From: Panaeolus papilionaceus
Lineage: Eukaryota; Basidiomycota; Agaricomycetes; Agaricales
Direction of reading: 5' to 3'
DNA: 64,000 nt
Assembly (NCBI GenBank): GCA_015501605.1
Contig: JADNRZ010000006.1
Location: 1,178,001 to 1,242,000 of the forward strand
The notes beneath the pieces were generated by a model. That model did not search any database. It worked only from the letters and a program-made list of their open reading frames with translations, and was not told the DNA's origin. A program made the position numbers and the translations under genes. Shown piece after piece: positions 10,867-21,363 of the stretch (position 1 is the stretch's first letter; the number at the start of each line of letters is the position of its first letter).

Positions 10867-10897
10867 TTGAGGTCAATCAGTCTTAATACGGGGGTAA
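10863..10897 (+). other. 18-bp palindrome over the ORF3 stop, then polypurine tract
   Basis: CTGATTGAGGTCAATCAG (10863-10880) is a perfect 8-bp inverted repeat with a 2-nt centre and includes the TGA stop. GGGGG..AA just before the 3' LTR (about 10890-10897) is the likely plus-strand primer. The palindrome is identical in Gypsy-2. Confidence 0.7.
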
Positions 10898-11447
10898 TGT
10901 TACGTCGACTCTTTTCTTCTTCATCTTCTCTTTATCTTATCTGGACTACTATCTCTCTTCATCTTATCTTCGTGTACTATCATCTCTCTTTGTACTTATA
11001 TTTCGTCTATTTCCTATCCCCGAAGCCCCACCTTTTCCTCCTATCTACGACTCCCACTCCACCTTCACTCCCGCTGTCGCTCCACTTCATTTTCCTATCT
11101 ATGACTCACCTTCTTACTCATCTCTCTCACACTTATGACTCATTTCTTACTGCGGACTACACTTCTGACTCACTTTATCTACTTGGCGTTTACACGCACA
11201 GCCTTGTTAGATATCTATATAAACACCGTAGTTTATACCATTGTTCTTTAGCTAGTTCTTTAACTTCGAATAGAACAACAACTTCTACAACGATCTTACT
11301 CTTCTCGCTCTCTTCTAAGACAATACCAGCGTAGCGTGCGCACGCAGTGGCATTCTTAGAACGATACTCGAACTCTGTCGCACGACTGAACCGACTCCGA
11401 CTAGCTCAAAGGCCTTAACCGCAAGCGCCCGTCGGGCTACCGTAACA
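10898..11447 (+). repeat. Gypsy-1 3' LTR
   Basis: 550 bp matching the 5' LTR by eye. It is followed by the duplication TATAG (11448-11452). Its promoter points toward the gene starting at 11556. Confidence 0.95.
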
Positions 11448-11555
11448 TATAGAGTCTGCAAACTGGCTATTTAAACTGAACGATCGTGTTTTTTTCAACC
11501 ACCACTCTGCCAGTCCTCCCTTTGCATTCCCGCATATTTTCATATCTTACCTACT

Positions 11556-14500
11556 ATGTCTCATCGTCGTCCGACATCGTCTGTCGGACATAGGTCTGTC
11601 CATTTATCCATCTCTATGCTGCTATTCTTATATATCATTTTATTAGCAATAAGCGTCGTATTGAAGCTTCCCCAGTCGAGGCTGCCCCTCCTAGGTATGC
11701 TTCATTCATCGCTGACAACCCTTTCTCGTTATCTCATGGCGACCACTTGGTTTTTTTCCTTGCTTCAGCAGCCTACACATCAGGGTTCCACCCAAAAAGA
11801 AGAAACATAATTACGAGGATGATATCACTTTCACGTATGTTTATCGCTTGTTCTGTGAGCTTGATTCAGTGCTCACTTTGTTCAAGCCCTCTGGAATTCA
11901 AGTCGTCCTCGCCAGCACCTGCTTCGTGAGACCCATCTCTATAGCTTCTAACGCACCTACTTCCTTTTTTTTCTCTTTTTCTTTTTTTACAGCTCTGATG
12001 AGGATTTAACCCCTTCTGTCCTTCGTCCAGCACCGCGCATGGGGTCTAGGGTGTATGTTCTGGTTAATTTTTTTTAGCTCTGCATCTATATGCTGACATT
12101 TATTGAAGCTGAGGTCCTTCTTCGAAGATGGCCTATATGTCTGAGGAGGTCCCTTCTAGGGCTGCTACCTCTCGACCTAATAACAAGAGGTGAGGTTTAT
12201 GCTCGTTCATGTGATTACAGGTGCTGATGCATTATTTCTCGTTTACAGCAATGCCGTCCATCATGCAGAAGGTGATATCGATGAGTTCAGGTTTGTTATA
12301 TTCACATACGATTTTCAATGGCTTCTTACTCACGCCCTCCCTTTCCTGTCTTATCTTTCGTAGTGAAGAGGGGCGCTATAGACCTGCTGTGTAAGTGCTG
12401 TCGTCATTTGCTTTGCCCTTTTTAGCCTCAGTTTTTTATGCTTGTTTTCTAATTTCAGCAGCGATGGTCGTTCAGGTCGCCGCAACTCCATTGCCTCTTT
12501 ATATGATGAGCGCTTACAAGATACACATCGTCAAAGCCGCAACCAGGAGCCCGCACGAAGGCCCCGCGAGTATCGACGCGAAAGTCACATTGGCAGTGAC
12601 GATCAAATGCACCGCACCAGTGATCGACATGGCGCTGATGTCATAGGGGAAAATCGCGAGGGCTCTCCTGGTCCTCAACAGGCTAACAGCTTGGCTGCAA
12701 TGATCAAACAAGGAGGGTTCCAGCAAATGGATCGGCTCAGAGACCGTCGGGATGTCACTCCATCCCCTCACTCTCGTCATCTGTATGAGACTGATGGTTC
12801 AGATGGAAGAGACCATCGTTCTTCACGAGCACCCATGTCTTTGTACGTTTATTTTTATCATATTTATGCCATACTTTCTCTTTCCCTGCTTTCCCCTTCC
12901 CTGTGTCTCTGTTTTCATTTTTATAACTGTCTTGCTTTTAGTGCCCCTGCTTCTGCGCTCCGTCATGTCGAATCTTCCTTCTTGCAACGAGGCTATGAAT
13001 CCCCTCTTAGCAAAGACCGCTGCTATCGCAGTCCTTCTCCATCAAGGCACCGTAGCTCCCGTCCACCTTCTGGCAGGGATCACAGATCTGATCACTCTCA
13101 GCTTCCTTCCAATGTGGCCTTTTCTTCTAAAGGTTCCAACAGGGGTCGATCTCCAACCGTGCACCAGTTGGCAGGTGAATCGAGGGCGCGTAGGTCACCT
13201 TCATGGGGTCCAATTTTGGAGGAACAGCCAGCCCTATTTTCAATGGATGAAGATCGAGTTGAAAGGTGATTTTTTCTCTATTGATTTTTGGCATGCCACT
13301 GATCTGGTCTCTTGCGTGTAGCCCCAACGTCGAAATCAAAGCTCCAATCGCCTCCACTGAACATGAGCAAGCTGGGTAATGATTAATCTTTGAGCACTGA
13401 TTTTTAACTTACAAGCCTCATGCAGGGATGATCGACAAGAGGCAGCGGAAGATGGTCGTTCCTTCAAATTGGATGACTATGTTGAAGAAGATTTGCCTAA
13501 CCTTGCGTATGTTTTTCTCGTTTTTTATAAGCTTTGCACTTTTTTTTAATATCTGCCTTATAGATTCTGTGAAATGCGTCCATCTTTCGTCCCTCTTCAT
13601 TCCAACCATGTTGACCCTTGTTTCCTGGATTTGAGTTTGATTGCGGGTGACCTGCAAGACGAGGATCTATGGTGGGCTTGGTCTTAGTTTCTTTGAACAC
13701 GATACTCATACTTACATCTTTCTTACAGCATCATAGAATCAGCCCACCGTTTTGAGCACTCTATTCCTTATGCCAACATCGCCCTCTGTAGCACCAATGC
13801 TTTCCATCTTCAGCAGCATACCAATCGTCTTATCTGGGCCAACGACTATGTTTTGCAACATAGCCCCTCCTATAGCAGCAACAGACCAAGGAATGTTGTT
13901 GGGATCATGGTAGGAATGGTCAGACACTCAAGTCTGAAGAAAGCTGTCAACCTCTCCACAACTGGGAAGAAGACCTACTTATTGCGCAGGCTCAGAATCC
14001 TTCCCTGTGAAATGCCCTTGAAGCGTATGGCAAGGATGATGGCAACAAAGCTTCAGCGACCTGCAGTTAAAGTGGCTTTGGATGGCGGATGTATCATCAA
14101 TTTTTCCGTTAAGGGCAGCAGTGAGTAATATTTAAGCCGCCTCATATTCACTGCTTTACAATGAGTTTTTGTCCTTTCCAGATGGTGCTGCATCTCCTGT
14201 AGCAAATCGATATGCTCGCCCACCAAAAAGCACCTCCACTGAGTCCTCTACTCGTGAAGGTGCTTCTATTTCAGAGGGATTTTATCCTGCTGTGCTTGAG
14301 TTTGATGAGGAAGGTATGCATGCTTTTTTTAATTTTATTTTTGATGCCTTGATTTATCTTATTTTTGATTTATTTTTCAGTAAAAGTATATAACGCCATG
14401 GGTACAGGCTTTCGGTTCAATAAAGAGCACTTGGACAAGCTTCACGAACTTCCAGAGTACTCTACGTTCTCTGAGGATGGAGAAGTAGGGCGCCAGTGCT

Positions 14501-14646
14501 TGGTTGCAGTAGGCTATACTCTCAATGCATACACCATCCCCCCTGTCGATAAGCAATCAGCCCCTGGTGCCCCCAAGGAATGCCCAACGCTATCGACCAA
14601 CATTCAATTCGCTGTCGTCTTGGCCATTCTGCCTTTCGCGGACTGA
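11556..14646 (+). CDS. many-exon hypothetical protein with SR/charged N-terminal region
   Basis: Plus-strand gene starting ATGTCTCATCG. Exons are very short and separated by about 50-100-bp introns with GT..AG ends. Examples: 11556-11593, 11647-11694, an exon encoding PPKKKKHNYEDDITF (~11772-11835), SDEDLTPSVLRPAPRMGS (~11993-12050), EEVPSRAATSRPNNK, and NAVHHAEGDIDEF. A longer exon from about 12460 has Arg/Ser/Asp-rich low complexity. The C-terminal exons (13,730-14,646) contain FRFNKEHLDKLHELPEY and QCLVAVGYTLNAYTI, ending NIQFAVVLAILP. I recall similar endings in uncharacterised Agaricomycete families but know no function. Some middle exons have ambiguous frames, so partial decay is possible. 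Gypsy-1 inserted about 100 bp upstream of the start, in the probable promoter. Confidence 0.5.
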
Positions 14647-15034
14647 TGGTTGACTTTCTTCGGCTCATTTTCCAACGCTACTCTTTGCCAACCTGCCTGC
14701 AATTATCGGCTCTCTTTTTTTGGTCCAAACGCGTACGCATTCTGCTGGTGCCTTTCCTGATAAAATTTTCAATGCCATTCATTTTTCTGTTTACCGTTTT
14801 CCCTCATGCTCTACATTTCCAAACAAAAAAAGCCCAAAAATACTCTTGCCGTTGCCTTTGGACAGCATATATATACCTGATCGATGCCTTTTTCCTATTC
14901 TCCCTGCATATTTGTATGCACTTCACTTTCTTGAAATCACCAGTGGCAGGAGGGCTCCCCTACAGCATAGAAAAATCCATATATTCATAGCCCACGTCAC
15001 TACTACGTTTATCAATAAATCATGCTTCATGAAC
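14647..15034. other. convergent 3' intergenic region
   Basis: Between the stop of the plus-strand micro-exon gene and the stop of the minus-strand TET/JBP gene. The open frames here are AT-rich, low complexity and unlike protein families. It probably holds both 3' UTRs. Confidence 0.5.
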
Positions 15035-16579
15035 CTATACCAAATAATGCTCAGCCTCAGATGAACCAGTCATCAACTTGTTCACTGTACTCCAAAGCTT
15101 GACACCCTTTTTCCATCGGCGCGCTTTTTCAGTCATCAATTCATCGTACCTCCCTCTATCCATTTCTTTTAAACTTCCCTCTGTTTGAAAGCCGCACTCT
15201 ATGTATCTGAATAGGTTCCCTGGGGTAAATTGCGTCAACGATGCCCGTTCCTCTTCTTCCCCAATCGATGTATTTCCATGTTTTAGTGTCGCTGATGGTA
15301 GCAGTATAAGGCTCCCAGGGGGAAACTCAATCGCTATCTTCAAGTCTTCAAATACCATATGTCCACCCTTTTTGTAATCGAAGTGACCTAATGCCTGGAC
15401 TGAACACCATCCATATGGGCAGTTCATGCAGTCTCTGTGCATAAGCGTTGCAACCTTTGGTCCGACGTTAAACCCAGCGCACGCAAATACACTTCTTGCA
15501 AAGGGACGTTTTAGATGAGGACTGTGATCGTTCAAGGCTTTCATGCGGCTGTGATAGTAGCTGTATACCTTTGGCGCGAACATTCTAAACGACGCTATAT
15601 GCAAAACAATTATCTTGTTATGAGCGTTCACAGCTACACTATGCGCCCTCAAACATGACCTACCACTAGCAAAGTCGGCCAACCTGATGACGCTCTTTAC
15701 TTGTGTCAGGTCTGCAATGGCTTTGTCTCCTTTGCTGATCCCCATGTTATGAGCGTGCTGAGAGCCACGACCATGGGTGATTCCAACTGATGCAGCCATG
15801 AACGGACCACGAGGATTGTGTTTTCTTCTTTCATCGTTTGCGAGGGTAGCAATTCTTGCTTTGTTGAATGCATCGTATGCATCGTCACAAGCCTGGCTCC
15901 AATCATCACTAGGATCTCGCCCAACACATGCCGCTATGACGGTTTTTTCCTCGCCGCATGTGATCAGCTTAGTCTCTCTACATGACGTTGCTTGATGAGT
16001 TGTTTTTTTCCCTTTTATTTAAAAAAGTGAATGAAGATACGCTCACCTGCCATCCCACAAAATGATTTCATATCCTTCACCTATCAAATCACAAAGCTGC
16101 TTTATACCTGCTTCCTTGTACCGTCCCTGAGGCTTCGCTTGAAATCCACATGATGAAGTAGGAAGCTTTTGTATAGATCCCTGCTGAAGACGCCCTTCTA
16201 CAGCCTGAGAGCCATTCATAATTTGATTATATACAGCTGGATCGGGGGGCTGTCCATTCTTCCAAAAAGCCTGAGCCTTAGCATGCCTTCTTTTTGTTTG
16301 ATGCCAACGCTTGTCCTTCTCTGCTTTTGACCTAGCCGGCGGTATTTCTTCACCTGTTGAGAGCTCTGATACATTGGTTATCTTCACCATTAGGAGATCT
16401 TCTTCATCCACAACATCTATGTCCGCTTCTCTCATATCCATGTCGCCATCTTCTGACTCGTTGATTGTCGTATATCCAGAACGCTGAAAGGCGTTGTCCA
16501 AAAGTTGCCCAGCATCAACGGATGTTGTGAAGCAGTGGTCGTAAGGAGAAAATATGTTACCAGATCGAGTTTGTCTCAT
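15035..16579 (-). CDS. TET/JBP-like 2OG-Fe(II) dioxygenase
   Basis: Three exons (16579-16047, 15977-15664, 15594-15035) with two 69-bp GT..AG introns give a phase-consistent 468-aa protein. The C-terminal half carries double-stranded beta-helix features of fungal TET/JBP proteins. The iron motif is HRD in LMHRDCMNCPYGWCSVQALG, followed by GGHMVFEDL, IEFPPGSLILLPSA and the distal His in LKHGNTSI. An Arg in ERASLTQFTPGNLFRYIECGF is a candidate 2-oxoglutarate ligand. TET/JBP enzymes oxidise 5-methylcytosine or thymine in DNA, and Agaricomycetes have expanded, transposon-associated sets. The N-terminal ~180 aa are acidic then Lys/Arg-rich, possibly for nuclear targeting or DNA binding. It is divergent from the Helitron gene starting at 17175. 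The start codon is the first ATG of the open exon; an upstream exon is not excluded. Substrate is not predictable from sequence. Confidence 0.8.
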
Positions 16580-17174
16580 GTGGTGAGCTATTGATGAATA
16601 CGGAGACCAGGAAAGGCTGCCTTTCTCACCGCCTCATGCCCATCCCTTATGTTTGATCACGATAAGTTGCTCTGTAATCACGCATATCCAATTATGGCCG
16701 CAATTACACATGCTTTAACTTGGCCATTCCGAGATCATATGTCGTCCAAATAGATTTAACATATATCCTGTATTGCATGAAGTAAAATGCACCATTTTCA
16801 TCTCGCAAAGTGAATGGTAGACATCCACTACACTTGCCTGGACCATGCGCGCTTTGATGCGCTTAAGGTCAATAAGGTTTAACTTTAAGAAGCACCCGAC
16901 TTCTTGCCTCCTCTTGCGGATGACACCGACACTGTTGCCCTTTGAACCACCTTTTTTTATTACATATATATAGCTAGAGTCGTACTTTTTGTTGCTTCTG
17001 ATCCTCAACCACCCTCCCCTCCGTTCGGGCTGCTCATCGCATTCAAGCAATAATTTCTCATCCAATATTCATCTCATCGTCTTTTATTCATTTTATCTTT
17101 TTTTGTTATTCATAGGCGTACCAGTTTGAATTGCCTGGCTAACAATACATAAGTATTTTTTGTCTTCTTCCATC
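16580..17174. other. divergent intergenic region between TET/JBP and Helitron genes
   Basis: About 600 bp likely holding both promoters. A 116-codon minus-strand frame (17065-16715, starting MDEKLLLECDEQPERRGG) has mixed composition and no recognisable domain. It could be an upstream exon of the dioxygenase gene or chance. Confidence 0.4.
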
Positions 17175-18259
17175 ATGAATGCAGCTGACGCATATTGCGA
17201 AAATCCAGTGAATAACCTCACGCTCGCAGGCATTTTCGCTGCTCTGGGCTATGAACAGGGTGCTCAACCCATTTTTGGTCATACTCAGCTCTACTACGCT
17301 CAAATTTGTGGTCTTCTTGACCAAGTGCGATCCATTTACATGGAAGTCGTGATGACATTGGCCATATATGGCTGTTTTTTGTATATGTTTCTAAACGACA
17401 CCAGAAATTGGTCGCAGCGTCTGCTTGCACGTCGCAACCTAAGCGTTTGTGTTGGTGGAGATGGCAGAACGCCCTTTGTCACTCAGTTATTTTTAGATGA
17501 ACATCGTATAAACGGCTTTCAGAAGGACGAAGGCCCCGATGACATGTGCTACAGATACGTGGGTCATGTCCAGAGTGACCAAACTGAATGCTATCCTCCG
17601 GACATATATATCCATACCCGTCCACCACTTAGTCTGCTTTTGCCTCTACTCTCCAATAACATCTCTCGCCAGATAGCATCCATTCACAATTTGAAGTTTA
17701 ATACCAAATCTACATCCAAGTCCTTGTCCAAGGAGGCAACATTGCATCAGTGCGTCTGCTGTGATACATATGTGACTGTATTTATGAAGGTACCAAGCAA
17801 AAAGATGCTATCTAAAGAAAGGGTGAAACACCATCGATCACTGGCAAATAATAGGCACACCACCGATGCCGACTCTACATCTCCCACTGCCATTGAGCCT
17901 GTCGAATCATTTCCTCCAAATCCTTTTGATTCAGTCCTACGTGATAAAATATTGACCAAGGCTTGTAAGAGGTTATCACCAAATGCGTTTCAAGAGTCAG
18001 GATGTGCTGTATGTGGAGAGCTACACCCTTTTACAGCTTTAAGCAAACTAAAAAGTGTAAAAAATATGCTTCATGTGCTCTCGTCTCCTGGCATGACTCG
18101 TGTTGCGAGAAAAAACGGCAAAGATCCTGTCAAAGAATTTAGCGGACCTGTGTTGGATTACTCGTGCAGCCATATATGCGATACTTGTCGAAGGGCTGTT
18201 CGAGAAGGAAAAACACCACGTCTTGCCCTTGCTCATGGATTATGGATTGGTGCTGTTCC
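17175..18259 (+). CDS. Helitron Rep/Helicase, 5' part (disrupted gene)
   Basis: First 361 codons of the transposase, from ATG 17175 (MNAADAYCENPVNNLTL). It contains Cys pairs typical of the N-terminal zinc regions of fungal Helitron proteins (QCVCCDTY, SGCAVCGELHP, SCSHICDTCRRAV) and runs into PRLALAHGLWIGAVP. That matches the start of the segment preceding the Helitron N-terminal domain. The frame is cut by Gypsy-2 at the duplicated GTTCC (18255-18259) and then reads into the LTR until a stop at 18539. With Gypsy-2 and one duplication removed, the frame continues exactly into the 3' part: 1085 + 6178 nt, 2420 aa, with no stop. Confidence 0.85.
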
Positions 18260-18831
18260 TGTTACACTTTATCTTTTCTCGCTCATCTCATCACCTTGTC
18301 TCTATCCTTTTCCTTATCTTATCTGGACTATTATCTTATCTTCGTGTACCATCATCTCTCTTTGTACTTGTGACTCGTCTTATCTCCTTATCCTTTTTCT
18401 CTTCTCACTCCACATTATACTCCATTTTCTGACTCCTATCTCTCTCACACATATGACTCACCCTCTATTTTATTCCCATACACGTTCCATTATGACTCCT
18501 TTACCCCATCTTCCGACTCTTATTTATCTTGCGCACTGACCACTTACATTGCGCACGGACCATTAGCATTACGTATATAAACCCCGGTACTATACCCTAT
18601 GTTCTTTAGCTAGTTCTTTAACTACAATAGAACGATCACTTCTACTGGACTTCTTTCACTTGCTCTCTGCTAAGACAATACCATCGAGCAATCACTCGAA
18701 GTGGCATTCTTAGTTAGATACTCTAGAAACTCGAACGTAAACCACCGAACCAACTCCAACTTCACCTTCGAACTTCGTTCTTGTTGACTCTACGGCCGGA
18801 TTCGTACGCGCTGAACAAGTCAACCGTAACA
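18260..18831 (+). repeat. Gypsy-2 5' LTR
   Basis: 572-bp terminal direct repeat, pyrimidine-rich first half, TATATAA at 18574-18580. Confidence 0.95.
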
Positions 18832-18843
18832 AAAGAACTAGCT
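18574..18843 (+). promoter_or_regulatory. Gypsy-2 TATA box, probable RNA start / self-primer, and primer-binding site
   Basis: TATATAA (18574-18580) precedes AGCTAGTTCTTT (18608-18619) by the same 34 nt as in Gypsy-1. The complement AAAGAACTAGCT is at 18832-18843, immediately after the LTR. Conservation of both halves in two diverged elements supports Tf1-like self-priming. Confidence 0.8.
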
Positions 18844-19236
18844 GCCTCCACGTATACTGTCCGTCGTTGACGTCGACAGTCCCCATCTATACTCAAGACG
18901 GCACCCACGAAGGCAAACAAACCCGGACGACTCAGATCAGGATCGACTTCAAGCATAGTCAGAACCCCATCTTTGACCACCAGAGTTACCCAGAGACACG
19001 GACTCAGATCAACACCCAAATCCCCAGATAAGGACGAAGAACGTCCAGAAGAAGAAGAAGAAAACTCGATAACAGCCATCGACGAACTCGGAACGACCAC
19101 CGAGCTGCCCGAAACACCAGTGGGCCAAGAAGAAAGAACCCAGACACCAGAAATACCACAAGATCCTCGCAAACAAGACCTTACTATCAACAGAACTCCC
19201 GTCCTCTCACACAAAATCTCCAGATACGTCGATAAT
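18608..19236 (+). promoter_or_regulatory. AUG-free leader of Gypsy-2 transcript
   Basis: No ATG is found in any frame over 629 nt from the inferred RNA start to the first gag ATG (19237). The gag frame is open upstream of that ATG back to a TGA at about 18868, as in Gypsy-1, and encodes an acidic Pro/Thr/Glu-rich stretch. Confidence 0.65.
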
Positions 19237-20661
19237 ATGTCAACCCCTATGGGAGATATTGCGGGATCCATTTTCAGAAGATCAGCAACCGGCAAAGTCG
19301 TGGTAGGAGAACCCTATATACAACAACCAGGAGAATGGGGTTACCAACCAGAAGATACTGATAAAGGAAAGAAGAAGGAACCTGATAGCCCGCCAGGAGG
19401 ACCATCCGGAATAATGCCCGGAGGATCCGGAACCCCAGGACCAGGACCAGGAAGACCTGGACCTTCACCACCGCCACCCCCAGGTGGAGGAGGTGGAGGC
19501 CCAGCAGGACCAGGAGGTGCTCCACTCCCACCTACCAGAGGAGGAGGACCAGGAGGAGGACCACCACCACCCGGAGGAGGTGGCGGAGGACCCAATCCAC
19601 CAGGAGGAAACCCACCGCAAAACATTGTCATCCCCGCACCAGCACGCAGCCAGAAAGAATTATCTATCGGAGCTCCCGAATTGTTCACCGGAAATCGCTC
19701 CAAACTCCGTGACTTCCTCACCCAATGCTACAACTATCTCTTCATCAACGGACACATCTATGATACCGATGAACGAAAGATCGCTTATGTTCTTTCCCAA
19801 TTCGGTGAAGGAGAGAAAGGAGACCGAGAAGCTATGGACTGGAAGAAAGTCTTTCTCATGGAAGCATTCAACACCGCTAGACGCACTGGTACCCCGATCA
19901 CTTATGGGACGTTCCAAACTTTCATCAACAAGCTTGAGCAAGACTTTGGAATCCTCCTTGAAGAAGACCAAGCCGATGACCGCCTCCAAGACCTCAAACA
20001 GACCGGAACAGTCGAAGCACACAATACAGCATTCAAGAACCTGATGACCCTTTCAGGTTACACATTCCCCCGAACCCCGAGAGGACAACCTATTGGAGAA
20101 AACGAAAAGAAGATCGTAAGGATGTATCGCTGATCCCTCAAAACTGCGATCAGCAACAAACTCCGCACCAACCGCGATCCTCCTATCACCCTCCAAGAAT
20201 GGATGGACCGAGCAGCCGAAGCAGATGCGATCTGGAGGGAGACCAACCCCTTCGTTTCCAAAAACTCCACACCTCGCCGCTTTACGTCTAACCAGATGGG
20301 ATTTAATTTCGCCCGACCTAGGCAAATTAACCTCACCGAAATCGAACGCCTCGACCACGTCAAGAAAGGAGAATGCTTCAAATGCCACCAGCCAGGACAC
20401 ATTGCCCGCGACTGCCCAACCCGAAACACTGGAAACCAAGGATACCGACAGAACTATGGAACGCCCTCAACCGGAGGACCAGGCGCTAGACCTGGAGGAC
20501 CGGGAGGAAGAACTGGGACGACCCCGAACAACTCTACCAATAACTCGTACGCCAAAGATCCGAAAGAATTTGTCAAACACATCCGCGCCATCTACAGCGA
20601 ATTAAATGAAGAAGAACGTGCCACCTTTACCTCCGAAATGCAAGAACAGGATTTTGCCTAA
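19237..20661 (+). CDS. gag: Gypsy-2 Gag with an in-frame TGA
   Basis: First ATG at 19237. A long Gly/Pro-rich low-complexity N terminus (19380-19620) is followed by a capsid-like domain (~19660-20110) and a CCHC knuckle (CFKCHQPGHIARDC, ~20376-20417). The C terminus FTSEMQEQDFA is conserved with Gypsy-1. A TGA at 20131-20133 interrupts the frame where Gypsy-1 has GAC; the same frame reopens and runs to TAA at 20659-20661. The stop truncates Gag before the zinc knuckle and would also prevent Gag-Pol synthesis unless read through. Confidence 0.85.
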
Positions 20662-21335
20662 AGGGCCCTGCCTCGACGTCAGACCCTTATATATCTGTAT
20701 GTTCCGCTTTGATAGCTCACAATGAAACTATTTCTGTCCCTGTGACTATCTTGTATGAATCTCAGAGAACTGCCGAACCCCTTTCTATCCATGCACTTCT
20801 TGATTCCGGAGCTGCAGGAATCTTCATCGACCAATCATTCGCCCGATCCCATCATTTACCCTTGACACCCCTTGACACCCCTATACGAGTTCGAAACGTT
20901 GACGGAACCCCGAACAAAACTGGAACAATTACCAGCAAAACAACCCTCAATATTACGATCTACGGAAAGATCAGAAGAACAGAATTCCTAGTGACTGGAC
21001 TAGGACGGCAGAAAATGATATTAGGACTGCCGTGGCTGCAAGAAACGAACCCCGACATCGATTGGAAGACGGCCTCATTCAACTGGAGGACTTCCATGGA
21101 AGAAGAAACGGATCAGGAGATCCACCAAATAGAAACCTGGAACAAGATACCCGATTGGTACCCGACAGACGCCGCCATCCTGGACGAAACCACGATCGCC
21201 GCACTAGAATCCCATGTAAGGCTTATGCTAGGGAAGAACACGACTACGAACCGAACTAACACCATGGAAACGACAACCGACGACCACGTAACCTCTTTTA
21301 TGAAAGAAGGGTTTGCAGAAGAAACCCAGGAGACC
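20652..21335 (+). CDS. pol: Gypsy-2 Pol, N-terminal part (protease), interrupted by foldback element
   Basis: The -1 frame relative to Gag opens across the gag stop and encodes the aspartic protease (ALLDSGAAGIFID near 20790) and linker. There is no ATG near its beginning; both elements share SALIAHNE at the start of homology, so a Gag-Pol frameshift is likely. The frame is cut at 21335 by the foldback element. The remainder resumes at 25950, and removing 4614 bp plus the 8-bp duplication restores frame. Confidence 0.88.
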
Positions 21336-21363
21336 ACCTGTAGAGGCCACTTGAACACATCAG

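Larger units (their letters stand above)
3665..11447 (+). mobile_element. Gypsy-1: Ty3/gypsy chromovirus with third ORF
   Basis: A 7783-bp LTR retrotransposon. Order: 5' LTR (3665-4214), self-complementary primer site, AUG-free leader, gag with CCHC knuckle, pol (protease, reverse transcriptase, RNase H, integrase, chromodomain), an extra ORF, purine tract, 3' LTR (10898-11447). The LTRs are both 550 bp, begin TGTTACG, end CGTAACA and look identical by eye. The element is flanked by the 5-bp duplication TATAG (3660-3664 and 11448-11452). The domain order PR-RT-RH-IN-chromodomain places it in the chromovirus branch. Compared with Gypsy-2, three 1-nt deletions break gag and pol, so this copy probably cannot move by itself even though the LTRs imply a very recent insertion. 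Confidence 0.95.

Noticed and set aside
19341..19721. Minus-strand Pro/Gly-rich frame
   Set aside because: Shadow of the Gly/Pro-rich region of Gypsy-2 gag.
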